Assembly: GCF_004339565.1 (NCBI RefSeq)
Contig: NZ_SMFZ01000001.1
Location: 1,860,001-1,924,000 of the forward strand
Reading direction: 5' to 3'
Origin: Pseudonocardia endophytica
Lineage (GTDB): Bacteria > Actinomycetota > Actinomycetes > Mycobacteriales > Pseudonocardiaceae
Length of the DNA stretch: 64,000 bases
Below the pieces are notes generated by a model that saw only the letters and a program-made list of their open reading frames with translations, was not told the origin of the DNA and ran no database searches. This document shows, piece after piece, positions 1-7,091 of this stretch. The stretch's first letter is position 1; each line of letters starts with the position of its first letter. Position numbers and translations under genes: made by a program.

Positions 1-430
1 CCCGGCTCTCGATCTGGGGAACGCACAGTGCCCCGGCGCCGTCGGCCACGTACTCGTCGAGCCCGAGCAGGCCCCACCGCCCGGCCCGGCTGGTCCCGCC
101 CGCACCGCGGCGACCGTCCGGCGGGAACCGCACCGCCCGCACGACGTCGCGGGCCTGTTCGACGGTGTCGACGTGCGGGACCAGTACACCGGCGGCCCCG
201 GCGTCGAGCAGCCGCTGGATCCCCGACGCCCTGCCGTCCGGCACCCGGACGAGCGGCGCGACCCCCAGCGCGTCGGCGACCGTGACCAGCTCGTAGACCG
301 TCCGCACGTCCAGCGGCGCGTGCTCGGTGTCCACGACGACGAACGCGAACCCGGCGTACGCCGCGATCTGCACCGACTCGAGCGCGGGCAGCTTGATCCA
401 GGTCCCGACCTTCCCTCCGGTGGGCTTCAC
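1..430 (-). CDS. HpcH/HpaI-type aldolase, partial (C-terminus outside window)
   Basis: My translation of the minus strand from a GTG at 430 gives an open frame running off the window start. It shows the HpaI aldolase signature: GTWIKLPALES near the N-terminus, DTEHAPLD around residue 32, GAAGVLVPHVDT, then FPPDGRRGAGG. The family are metal-dependent class II aldolases that cleave or form 2-keto-3-deoxy acids to pyruvate plus an aldehyde; the metal site uses Glu/Asp residues such as the DTEH stretch. The GTG start overlaps the stop codon of the upstream bicupin gene (GTGA, 427-430), so the two are probably translationally coupled in one operon with the DUF6282-like gene. Only about 143 residues are visible. 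The substrate is unknown. Confidence 0.85.
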   Translation of the reverse strand, partial: MKPTGGKVGTWIKLPALESVQIAAYAGFAFVVVDTEHAPLDVRTVYELVTVADALGVAPLVRVPDGRASGIQRLLDAGAAGVLVPHVDTVEQARDVVRAVRFPPDGRRGAGGTSRAGRWGLLGLDEYVADGAGALCVPQIESR

Positions 431-1350
431 CGGGTCACCTCCCACGGGGCCGGGTAGTCGGCCGCGTTGAGGACCCAGCCGTCGCGCTCGGAGAAGTCGG
501 TCCGCGGCGGGCTGAAGATGTCGATCAGCTGGTTGCGGCCGGGTCCGCAGGCCCGGGTCGTGTGCACCGTGGGCGGCGGGATGATCGTCGCCGACGGGCT
601 GCCGACGGTGCGGTGCTCGTCCGGGTGCCACTGGTCCATGTCGGGAGTCCACGGCGTGCGGATGTGGTGCTCGAACTCGCCGCCCACGGCCAGCGAGCAC
701 TGCTGGAAGTCGTCGTGGTGGTGCGGGGAGAGCTTGTTCCGCGGCCGGGGCCCGTCGTAGGGATCCAGGAAGTTGACCATGAACGAGCGGGTGCGGTAGA
801 TGCGGCCGAACCGGCCAGGCTCGGCCGGGACGTCGTCCGGCCGGTAGACCCGCAGCCGGTCGCCGCCCGGCGGGGCGGGCCACGGCTCCAGGGTGGCGAC
901 CCTGGCGTGCGGCCGCACGTACTCGGCCGCGTTCACCGCGAGCGCGGCGACGTCGGTGGTGCGGTGGTCGAACAGCCGCACCACCTCGGTGTCCGCGCAG
1001 GCCCTGACGAGCGACGCGCCGGGCGGGACGACCACCATGGCCACCCCGCGGATCTCCCGGCTCTCACCGGCGGCCTCGACGGCGACGTGCGCGCCGGCGT
1101 CGGTGAGCAGGACCACGTGCTCGTGGTCCGGGTCGTCGCGGTCGAGCACCTGGCCCGCGGTCAGGACGGACCGGGTCAGGACGAAGTTCTGCCCGCGCAC
1201 CGCCCACGTGCGGCCGGACTTCTCGTCGTCGTGGGCGGGCGGCCCGTCGAACTCGGCGTAGGTCGGGGTCGCGATCGGGGTGTCCGGCGCGACGGTGCGG
1301 GACGCGGCCTGCGGTGCCAGCGCGGACCGGGGGTCGGTCGGGTCGTACAC
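427..1350 (-). CDS. Bicupin-fold protein of unknown substrate
   Basis: This 307-aa protein starts with GTG and has a good ribosome site (GGAGG about 7 nt upstream on the minus strand). It looks like a double cupin: an N-terminal half with beta-rich Gly/Pro turns (VVVPPGASLVRACADTE near 107-122) and a C-terminal half with a histidine cluster HHHDDFQQ (residues 210-217), HH at 228-229 and a further His at 263, as expected for a metal-binding cupin. No specific enzyme family is recognised. It sits between the DUF6282-like gene (22 bp gap) and the HpaI aldolase (4-bp overlap), so it likely acts in the same catabolic route, for example as a dioxygenase or isomerase. That role is inference from context. 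Confidence 0.6.
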   Translation of the reverse strand: MYDPTDPRSALAPQAASRTVAPDTPIATPTYAEFDGPPAHDDEKSGRTWAVRGQNFVLTRSVLTAGQVLDRDDPDHEHVVLLTDAGAHVAVEAAGESREIRGVAMVVVPPGASLVRACADTEVVRLFDHRTTDVAALAVNAAEYVRPHARVATLEPWPAPPGGDRLRVYRPDDVPAEPGRFGRIYRTRSFMVNFLDPYDGPRPRNKLSPHHHDDFQQCSLAVGGEFEHHIRTPWTPDMDQWHPDEHRTVGSPSATIIPPPTVHTTRACGPGRNQLIDIFSPPRTDFSERDGWVLNAADYPAPWEVTR

Positions 1351-1372
1351 GGGTGCCTCCTCGGTCGGGGCC

Positions 1373-2266
1373 TCAGTCGAGGCCGAGCAGGTAGGTCGGG
1401 TTGTCGACGAGCATCCGCCGGGCGTCCTTCTCGTCGACGCCGTGGTCCAGCAGGGCCGTGGTGACCTCGACGAACGCGTCGGCGGGGTGGGTGCGGCCGA
1501 GCTGCCCCAGGTCGGAGGCGAGCACGGTCCGCTCCACCCCGACCGCCTCGATCCACTCCAGGAGCACCTCGATACCGAAGTGCGGATGGTCGTCGGGCAG
1601 GTACATGCCGACCTCGTGCTCCATGAACACGCCCCGCTCGGCCAGCGCGACGCCCTGCGCGACGGTCAGGTCGCTGATGAAGTTCGGGTGGCTGGCCACC
1701 ATCCGTTCCACCCCGCGCTCTGCGCCGACGGCGAACAGCTCGGCCATGTCGTCCGGGTGCAGATGACCGCCGTTGAGGATCGTCCCCGTCTCGGCGACGA
1801 CGTCGGCGACCTGCGCGACCTCGGGCCGCAGCCGGCCGTCGTCGTCGTGGATGAGCACCGGTACCGTCGTCAGCTCGACCGTGCTGCGCGGGAAGCCGCC
1901 GGCCAGTGCCTCCTCCTGGAACCGGATGTGGCGGCGCGACGAGAACGTCGGGAACCAGACCACCTTGCCGCCCATGCGCAGACACATCTCGACCGCGTAC
2001 GGGTTGATGCCGCCGACCTGGTTGTTCAGCACGATCCCGCCGTACACCTGCGTGGGCAGGCCGGCGAGCGAGCGGTGCGCCGCCTTGAGGTCCATGACCG
2101 TGTTGTGGTGGTGCGACTTGGCGACGTAGGCCCGCATGTTGATCCGGCCGCCGTCCCGGGCCGCCTCGACGTGGTCGAACTCGCGGGGGAACGGGGCCGG
2201 ACCGGAATGACAGTGCAGGTCCACCATCCCGTCCAGGATCCGGGCGACGGTGGGGCTCGGTTCCAT
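1373..2266 (-). CDS. DUF6282-like amidohydrolase-fold protein
   Basis: A 297-aa protein starting at the ATG at 2266, chosen because an AGGAGG box lies 6 nt upstream; a longer frame to 2323 lacks this. The N-terminus has DLHCHSGPAPFPRE, an HxH metal motif of the metal-dependent hydrolase/TIM-barrel superfamily. Further on are KSHHHNT, VLIHDDDG, GHLHPDD, SHPNF and a late Asp in LASDLGQ, matching the order of metal and catalytic residues in amidohydrolases. I recognise it as the family called DUF6282, whose reaction is not established to my knowledge. It heads a minus-strand operon with the bicupin and HpaI aldolase, divergent from the IclR regulator gene, so it probably hydrolyses a ring or ester intermediate of the same pathway. 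Confidence 0.65.
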   Translation of the reverse strand: MEPSPTVARILDGMVDLHCHSGPAPFPREFDHVEAARDGGRINMRAYVAKSHHHNTVMDLKAAHRSLAGLPTQVYGGIVLNNQVGGINPYAVEMCLRMGGKVVWFPTFSSRRHIRFQEEALAGGFPRSTVELTTVPVLIHDDDGRLRPEVAQVADVVAETGTILNGGHLHPDDMAELFAVGAERGVERMVASHPNFISDLTVAQGVALAERGVFMEHEVGMYLPDDHPHFGIEVLLEWIEAVGVERTVLASDLGQLGRTHPADAFVEVTTALLDHGVDEKDARRMLVDNPTYLLGLD

Positions 2267-2306
2267 GCGTCCTCCTGACGTCGGTGTCCATCCGACTGTC
2301 GCTGTC

Positions 2307-2481
2307 GCGATGCGAACTGTCAATACGCGATGTGAACGTCTGTGCCAGTACCGAACCCGCCGAGCTGTTGACGGTTCACATCGAGCTTGACGAGATTCAC
2401 ATGGTGAACGTACGGTCCTCGCCGTCGGAGGACCCGGGTCGGGCAGAATTCACTTGGTGAACCGTGAGTTCTCATGGCGAA
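2307..2481. promoter_or_regulatory. Operator cluster between divergent catabolic operon and IclR gene
   Basis: Three inverted repeats of the same form lie here: TTCAC-ATG-GTGAA (2396-2408), TTCAC-TTG-GTGAA (2449-2461) and a weaker TTCTC-ATG-GCGAA (2469-2481). Related half sites GCGATGCGAAC (2307-2317), GCGATGTGAAC (2327-2337) and GTTCACATCGAG (2374-2385) precede them. The size (13 bp, 3-nt centre) fits IclR-family operators. I infer autoregulation and control of the divergent 2266-to-1 operon by the adjacent IclR protein. Confidence 0.6.
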
Positions 2482-2495
2482 CGGAGTTGATGACG

Positions 2496-3272
2496 ATGCC
2501 CGACAAGGACGACGACATGCGGTCCGGCGGCACGGAGATCCAGGCCGTCGACCGCGCGGCCCAGATCCTGCGGCTGTTCGGACCGGAGACCCCGGAGCTG
2601 ACGGCCGGAGAGGCGGCGGAGCGGCTCGACATGAACCGGACGACGACCTACCGGTACTGCACCTCGCTGGTGTCGGCCGGGCTCCTGGAGCGCGGGTCCC
2701 GGACGGGGACGTTCGTTCCCGGCGCCCTGCTCCTGCAGCTCGGGGCGTTCGCGGTCGGCCGGCGAAAGGTGGTCGACCTCGCGCCGCCCTACATGCGGGA
2801 GCTGTGCACGTCCACCGGGCTCACCACGGTGCTCAGCCTGTGGGGGTCGACCGGGCCGATCGTGTCCCGGGTCGAGGAGGACGCGACCCGGACCGTCCTG
2901 GTCACCGTGCGCGTCGGCACCCAGCTCGCGCTGCTCAGCGCGCAGGCGCGGGTGTTCCTGGCGCACATGACCGACCAGCTCCGGGTCGATCGCCTGCTCG
3001 GCAGCATCTCCGACGAGCGCCGTCCCGGCCTCGCCCGCGAGGTGCACGATCTGACCGGAACCGACCGGGTCGCGGTCAGCTCGGACGGCTTCGGGGTGAA
3101 CGCGATGGCCGCTCCCGTCTTCGACGAGTCCGGCATCTGCGCCAGCATCGCCCTGATCTCCACCGGCCAGCTCCTCCCGCTCGATCCCGACAGCGGTAAC
3201 GCGGAGCTCCTGCGCGACACGGCCCGCGCGCTCACCAAGGCGATGGGCGGTGACCTGCGCCCCCAGCGCTGA
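2496..3272 (+). CDS. IclR family transcriptional regulator
   Basis: The protein has the two IclR parts. An N-terminal winged helix (QAVDRAAQILRLFGPE, then ELTAGEAAERLDMNRTTTYRYCTSL) occupies roughly residues 10-75, and a C-terminal effector domain (FAVGRRKVVDLAPPYMRELC, VRVGTQLALLSAQARVFLA, GFGVNAMAAPVFDESG) follows. I chose the ATG at 2496 (258 aa) because GGAG at 2483-2486 is 9 nt upstream and the longer TTG start at 2454 would lie inside repeated operator sequence; ATG 2490 is an alternative. It is divergent from the DUF6282/cupin/aldolase operon and followed after 35 bp by an MFS transporter. It probably senses the transported compound or a breakdown product; which one cannot be read from sequence. 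Confidence 0.88.
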   Translation: MPDKDDDMRSGGTEIQAVDRAAQILRLFGPETPELTAGEAAERLDMNRTTTYRYCTSLVSAGLLERGSRTGTFVPGALLLQLGAFAVGRRKVVDLAPPYMRELCTSTGLTTVLSLWGSTGPIVSRVEEDATRTVLVTVRVGTQLALLSAQARVFLAHMTDQLRVDRLLGSISDERRPGLAREVHDLTGTDRVAVSSDGFGVNAMAAPVFDESGICASIALISTGQLLPLDPDSGNAELLRDTARALTKAMGGDLRPQR

Positions 3273-3307
3273 CACGCCCCGCCCGGCGGGGCCCGAGGAG
3301 GACACCG

Positions 3308-4642
3308 ATGTCCACGACGTCCAGCAGCCCCGTCCCGTCCACGACGGGCACCCACAGGGACCCCGGCCGCGCGGCACTACGCGGCGGCATCTTCGGCTAC
3401 TACGCCGACCAGTTCGACATCTTCGTGCCGATTCTGACGCTCGCCCCCGCGATGATCTTCTTCCAGCCCGCGGACATGTCTCCGACCGCGTCCGCGCTCG
3501 TGGCGGCCGCCGTGTTCGCCTCGACGATGGTCGCCCGGCCGCTCGGCTCGGCGATCTTCGGCCACTACGCGGACAAGGTGGGACGGCGGATCACCACCAT
3601 GGTCGCCGTCGCCGGGTTCGGCGCCTCGACGTTCCTGATCGCGATGCTGCCGGGGCACCAGCACATCGGAACGGCGGCGATCGTGCTGCTGGTCGGACTC
3701 CGCTTCGTCGCCGGGATCTTCCTCGGCGGCGAGTACTCCACGGCCGTACCGCTGGCCATGGAGTGGAGTCCCCGACACCGGCGCGGGCTGGCCAGCGGCC
3801 TGATCACGGCCACCTCGCCGGCGGCCACCGCGTCGATCGCCGCCCTGTCCCTGCTGCTGCTGAGCACGATGTCCTCGGGCGGCCTGGACACGGCCTACGT
3901 GCAATGGGGCTGGCGGATCCCGTTCCTGTTCGGCGCGCTGCTCGCCGTGGGGCTGTTCGTCTACTACCGGCGCAACGTGGAGGAGGCCCCGGCCTTCGAC
4001 ACGGACGAGCGCCCGAGCTCGCCGCTCGCCGAGCTGCTGCGCGGACGGCACCGCCGCGCCCTCCTCCAGGTGTTCGTCCTGATGACCGGGACGTGGACGC
4101 TGACCAACGTCGGCGTGGCCGTGCTGCCCGCGACGCTGAAGAAGTCCGTGGGGCTCGACGACCGCGCCGTCAGCGTCGTGATGACGATCGCGCCGCTGGC
4201 CTGCATCGGGGGCTTCCTGGCCTGTGCGCTGCTGTCGCAGCGGTTCGGGCGCAGGCCGTTCTACGTCGGGTTCGGAGTCGTCGCCGCCGTGGTGGCCTCG
4301 ACCTGCTTCTACGTCCTGACCACGCTCGACGCCGACGACGTGGTCCTGGCCGGCGTGCTGGCGACCGCGGTGCAGGTCCTCTCCCTGTCGCTGTTCGGGC
4401 CGATCGCCGCCTACATCACCGAGCGTTTCCCGGCGTCCATCCGTGCGACCGGGTACGGCGTCGGCTACAGCCTGGCGCTGGTCATCCCGGCGTTCTACGC
4501 GTTCTACCTCAGCGGGCTGTCCGCCCTGGTCGGCGACGCGCTCGCACCCGTCGTGCTGATCGTCGTCGGAGGAGCGCTCGTGGCGGTCGGTGGCTGGCTC
4601 GGGCCCGAGACACGTGACGTCGACATGACCACGGCGGCGTGA
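3308..4642 (+). CDS. MFS transporter, metabolite:H+ symporter (MHS) type
   Basis: A 444-aa inner-membrane protein with about 12 hydrophobic segments. The loop after helix 2 carries FGHYADKVGRRITTM, the MFS motif between TM2 and TM3. LRFVAGIFLGGEYSTAVPLAMEW after it is typical of the MHS/shikimate-proline-alpha-ketoglutarate symporter branch, as is the late ITERFPASIRATGYGVGYS. The ATG at 3308 has a strong GAGGAGG site about 6 nt upstream. It lies 35 bp downstream of the IclR gene in the same direction. It probably imports the organic acid handled by the divergent aldolase/cupin operon. Substrate assignment is inference. Confidence 0.85.
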   Translation: MSTTSSSPVPSTTGTHRDPGRAALRGGIFGYYADQFDIFVPILTLAPAMIFFQPADMSPTASALVAAAVFASTMVARPLGSAIFGHYADKVGRRITTMVAVAGFGASTFLIAMLPGHQHIGTAAIVLLVGLRFVAGIFLGGEYSTAVPLAMEWSPRHRRGLASGLITATSPAATASIAALSLLLLSTMSSGGLDTAYVQWGWRIPFLFGALLAVGLFVYYRRNVEEAPAFDTDERPSSPLAELLRGRHRRALLQVFVLMTGTWTLTNVGVAVLPATLKKSVGLDDRAVSVVMTIAPLACIGGFLACALLSQRFGRRPFYVGFGVVAAVVASTCFYVLTTLDADDVVLAGVLATAVQVLSLSLFGPIAAYITERFPASIRATGYGVGYSLALVIPAFYAFYLSGLSALVGDALAPVVLIVVGGALVAVGGWLGPETRDVDMTTAA

Positions 4643-4720
4643 TCGGAGACCCTGCCCCGCACCTGCCGTCGAGGGGCGGACCGGTGCGCCGGGCCCTTGC
4701 CCACGACCGTCCCGCTCCTC

Positions 4721-4745
4721 TATTTTCAAACCACCGGTGGGATAG
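4721..4745 (+). promoter_or_regulatory. Operator shared with 10616-10640 (probable TetR site)
   Basis: The sequence TTCAAACCACCGGTGG followed by GATA (4725-4744) contains the perfect 10-bp palindrome CCACCGGTGG. The same sequence, with one difference in 20 positions, is found inverted at 10616-10640 upstream of the acyl-CoA synthetase operon. Here it sits 20-40 bp upstream of the first start codon of the DUF35/thiolase/TetR operon. Inferred ligand: the TetR protein at 6462-7091. Confidence 0.65.
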
Positions 4746-4764
4746 AGAGCGGAGGGACGCGACC

Positions 4765-4884
4765 GTGCCGTCTGGCTCGCCGCAATCCGTGCACTCCGGA
4801 CCGGGCGGGCCGGTCGTGTCGACGAGGGCCGCGCTCGCCCGAAGGCGGAACCCGCGGATCGCCGGCGTAGGAGCGGCACGGTGA
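4765..4884 (+). CDS. Possible 39-aa small ORF ahead of the DUF35 gene
   Basis: An open frame from GTG 4765 (GGAGG at 4751-4755, 9 nt upstream) to TGA 4884 would encode 39 residues rich in Ser, Gly, Ala and Arg. Its stop overlaps the GTG start of the DUF35 gene (GTGA, 4881-4884). It may be a leader peptide coupling translation, or the region may simply be an untranslated leader. There is no recognised domain. Confidence is low. Confidence 0.25.
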   Translation: MPSGSPQSVHSGPGGPVVSTRAALARRRNPRIAGVGAAR

Positions 4885-5288
4885 GTGCGCCCGCCAGGGT
4901 CGACCCACCGGAGCCGGACGCGGACAGCGCCCCGTTCTGGGACGGGCTGCGCGCGGAACGGATCACGCTGCCGCGCTGCACGGACTGCGGACGGCTGCGG
5001 TTCCCGCCGATCGGCCGGTGCCCGTGGTGCGCCTCCGCATCGTCGACGGCCGAGACGGTCGACGGCGCGGGCTCCGTCTACTCGTGGATCGTCGTGCACC
5101 GGGCGTTCCATGCCGCGATGCGCGACGAGGTGCCGTACGTCGTCGCGACCGTCGACCTGGACGCCGGACCGCGCATGGCCCTGCGCCTCGACGACGCGGA
5201 CGGATCCGTCGACTTCGGACTCCGCGTCCGGCCACGGTTCGTACACCATCCGGAGTGGACGGAGCTGCGGATGGTGCCCGGTGCGTGA
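4881..5288 (+). CDS. DUF35 / Zn-ribbon OB-fold protein, partner of the thiolase-fold protein
   Basis: A 135-aa protein with a rubredoxin-like zinc ribbon CTDCGRLRFPPIGRCPWC (two CxxC pairs, about residues 33-50) followed by an OB fold (GSVYSWIVVHRAFH, VPYVVATVDLDAGPRMALRL). DUF35 proteins bind thiolase-like partners. In steroid side-chain degradation the DUF35 domain of ChsH2 forms an active retro-aldolase with Ltp2. Its stop codon overlaps the start of the thiolase-fold gene (5281-5288), which supports a stoichiometric complex. It is probably under control of the operator at 4721-4745. Confidence 0.85.
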   Translation: MSAPARVDPPEPDADSAPFWDGLRAERITLPRCTDCGRLRFPPIGRCPWCASASSTAETVDGAGSVYSWIVVHRAFHAAMRDEVPYVVATVDLDAGPRMALRLDDADGSVDFGLRVRPRFVHHPEWTELRMVPGA

Positions 5289-6414
5289 GGTCGCGGTCGC
5301 CGGCGTCGGCCACACCCCGTTCAGCAAGGAGTCCGGACGGCCGGTGCTCGACCTCGCGGCCGACGCCGCGCTGGCCGCCTGCGCGGACGCCGGACTGGAT
5401 CCGTCCGAGGTGGACGGCGTCGCGAGCCACATGGTCGGCGGCGACTCGGAGGGCTGCCAGGCGCTGGCCACCGCACTCGCCCTCCCGGGGCTGCGGTTCG
5501 TGCTCGACCTGAACCAGGCCGGCCAGGCCCCGTGCCACCTCGTGGGGCAGGCGGGCGCGGCCGTCGCCGACGGGCGCGCGAGGGCCGTGCTCGTCTACCG
5601 CGCCCTGAACGGCCGTTCCGGATCGCGGGTCGGCTCGTCGCGCTTCCCCGGTCGTGGTGGCCAGTACCGCTACCCGATCGGCTACGACGCCTACCCGATG
5701 TACATCGCGATGTGGGCGCGCCGGCACCTGTACGAGACCGGCCAGACCACCGACGACCTCGCCGCCGTCGCGATCGCGCATCGCGCCTACGCCGTGTGCA
5801 ACGAGCGGGCCGTGATCCGCCGCCCGCTCGACCGGGACGGCTACCTCGCGTCGCCGTGGGTGGCCGACCCGTTCCGGGTCGCGGACTGCACGACCGAGGT
5901 CGACGGCGCGTGCGCGCTGCTGGTCACCACTCTCGACCGGGCCCGTGACCTGCGTCGACCACCCGCCGTCGTCGCGTCGGCGGGGTTCCGCGCCGGGCCG
6001 CGGCCGGGCCTCGACGTCGGCGACCACGTGCTGACCGCGGACTACACCCGCAATTTCACGCACGCCCTGCGCGACGAGCTGTTCGGTCGCGCAGGCGTGA
6101 CCCCGGCCGACGTCGACGTCGCCGAGCTCTACGACTGCTTCACCAGCGCCGTCCTGATGAGCCTCGAAGGGCTCGGACTGGCCGAGCGGGGCGGGTCCGG
6201 CGAGCTCGTCCGGTCCGGACGGCTGCCGATCAACACCCACGGCGGCCTGCTCGGCGAGGGCTACCTGCACGGCATGAACACCGTCGCGGAGGCCGTGCTG
6301 CAGGTGCAGGGGCGCGGCGGTGACCGCCAGTCACCCCGGCACGACGTCGTCGTGGCCACGTCCGGCGCCCTGACCGACGGGTCGGCGCTGGTGCTCACGA
6401 CCGATCGCCGGTGA
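5281..6414 (+). CDS. Thiolase-fold protein lacking the nucleophilic Cys (Ltp2-like aldolase candidate)
   Basis: A 377-aa thiolase-superfamily protein starting at GTG 5281, which overlaps the DUF35 stop. The usual nucleophile motif NACASG is replaced by NQAGQA (residues 78-83), so no cysteine sits at the active position. The C-terminal part keeps AELYDCFT (Tyr284) and GGLLGEGYLHGMN (Tyr328), close to the pattern of Ltp2 lipid-transfer-protein thiolase homologues. Those act as retro-aldolases with a DUF35 partner, using tyrosines instead of Cys. I infer C-C cleavage of a beta-hydroxyacyl-CoA rather than thiolysis. With the ligase, hydratase and dehydrogenase on the other strand it forms one regulon. 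The substrate is unknown: a branched or cyclic acyl chain is plausible. Confidence 0.78.
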   Translation: MREVAVAGVGHTPFSKESGRPVLDLAADAALAACADAGLDPSEVDGVASHMVGGDSEGCQALATALALPGLRFVLDLNQAGQAPCHLVGQAGAAVADGRARAVLVYRALNGRSGSRVGSSRFPGRGGQYRYPIGYDAYPMYIAMWARRHLYETGQTTDDLAAVAIAHRAYAVCNERAVIRRPLDRDGYLASPWVADPFRVADCTTEVDGACALLVTTLDRARDLRRPPAVVASAGFRAGPRPGLDVGDHVLTADYTRNFTHALRDELFGRAGVTPADVDVAELYDCFTSAVLMSLEGLGLAERGGSGELVRSGRLPINTHGGLLGEGYLHGMNTVAEAVLQVQGRGGDRQSPRHDVVVATSGALTDGSALVLTTDRR

Positions 6415-6461
6415 GCCGTCGTTAGCATGGTGGCCGACGCCGACGAGAGGGGCCGGACACC

Positions 6462-7091
6462 GTGACCGCAGGCCACGCGGCGCCGGACGACCCCGCCCCG
6501 CAGCGCCGGAAGCGGCGCCAGTTCACCCGTCGTCAGCAGGTACTCGACACCGCGGCGCGGATGTTCTTCGAGCGTGGCTACGAGGCCACCACGACGCAGG
6601 ACATCGGTGCGGAGCTGGGCCTGCTCAAGGGCAGCGTCTACTACTACATCAGCTCGAAGCAGGACCTCCTGTTCGAGATCGTCCAGGAGTACCACCAGGA
6701 CACCCGCGCGTACTTCGAGCGCATCCTCGCCTCGGACCGGACGCCGATCGAGAAGCTGCGCGAGCTGATCACCACCGAGACGGCGCACACGGCCACGAAC
6801 CTGACCCGCTCCAGCCTGTTCTACACGGAGTGGCGCTCGCTGGACCCGGACCGCCAGCAGACGATCATCGCCGAGCGGGCCCGGCACGAGAGGGCCGTCG
6901 AGTCGTGGATCCGGGAGGCCCAGGCCGCGGGTGACGTCCGTCCCGACACCGATCCGCGGCTCGCCACGTTCGCGATCTTCGGGATGGTCAACTCCGTGTA
7001 CCGCTGGTTCCGGCCGGACGGGCGGCGCACCGCGGAGGAGGTCGGCGCGGAGTTCACCGAGCTGGTCCTGTCCGGCCTGAGCACCCGCTGA
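6462..7091 (+). CDS. TetR family regulator (KstR2-like)
   Basis: A 209-aa protein with the TetR DNA-binding domain TRRQQVLDTAARMFFERGYE, then a recognition region ending in LKGSVYYYISSKQDLLFEIV (about residues 24-70). The C-terminal ligand domain resembles the TetR_C_33/KstR2 group, which commonly binds acyl-CoA ligands. It starts at GTG 6462 after a GAGAGG-like site. It follows the thiolase-fold gene by 47 bp on the same strand and ends directly against the alcohol dehydrogenase gene on the other strand. It is the best candidate to bind the identical operators at 4721-4745 and 10616-10640, switching both operons on when a CoA-ester intermediate accumulates. Confidence 0.85.
   Translation: MTAGHAAPDDPAPQRRKRRQFTRRQQVLDTAARMFFERGYEATTTQDIGAELGLLKGSVYYYISSKQDLLFEIVQEYHQDTRAYFERILASDRTPIEKLRELITTETAHTATNLTRSSLFYTEWRSLDPDRQQTIIAERARHERAVESWIREAQAAGDVRPDTDPRLATFAIFGMVNSVYRWFRPDGRRTAEEVGAEFTELVLSGLSTR

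Noticed and set aside
2454..2495. TTG 2454 as start of the IclR gene
   Set aside because: The segment is part of the repeated operator sequence and lacks an upstream ribosome site, while GGAG sits correctly for ATG 2496.
3377..4981. 534-codon open frame on the minus strand opposite the MFS transporter
   Set aside because: It is a high-GC shadow: low-complexity Arg/Gly/Gln-rich translation without domains, while the plus strand frame has clear MFS motifs and a ribosome site. The same applies to long shadows opposite 7092-10603, 15520-19181 and 42301-44172.
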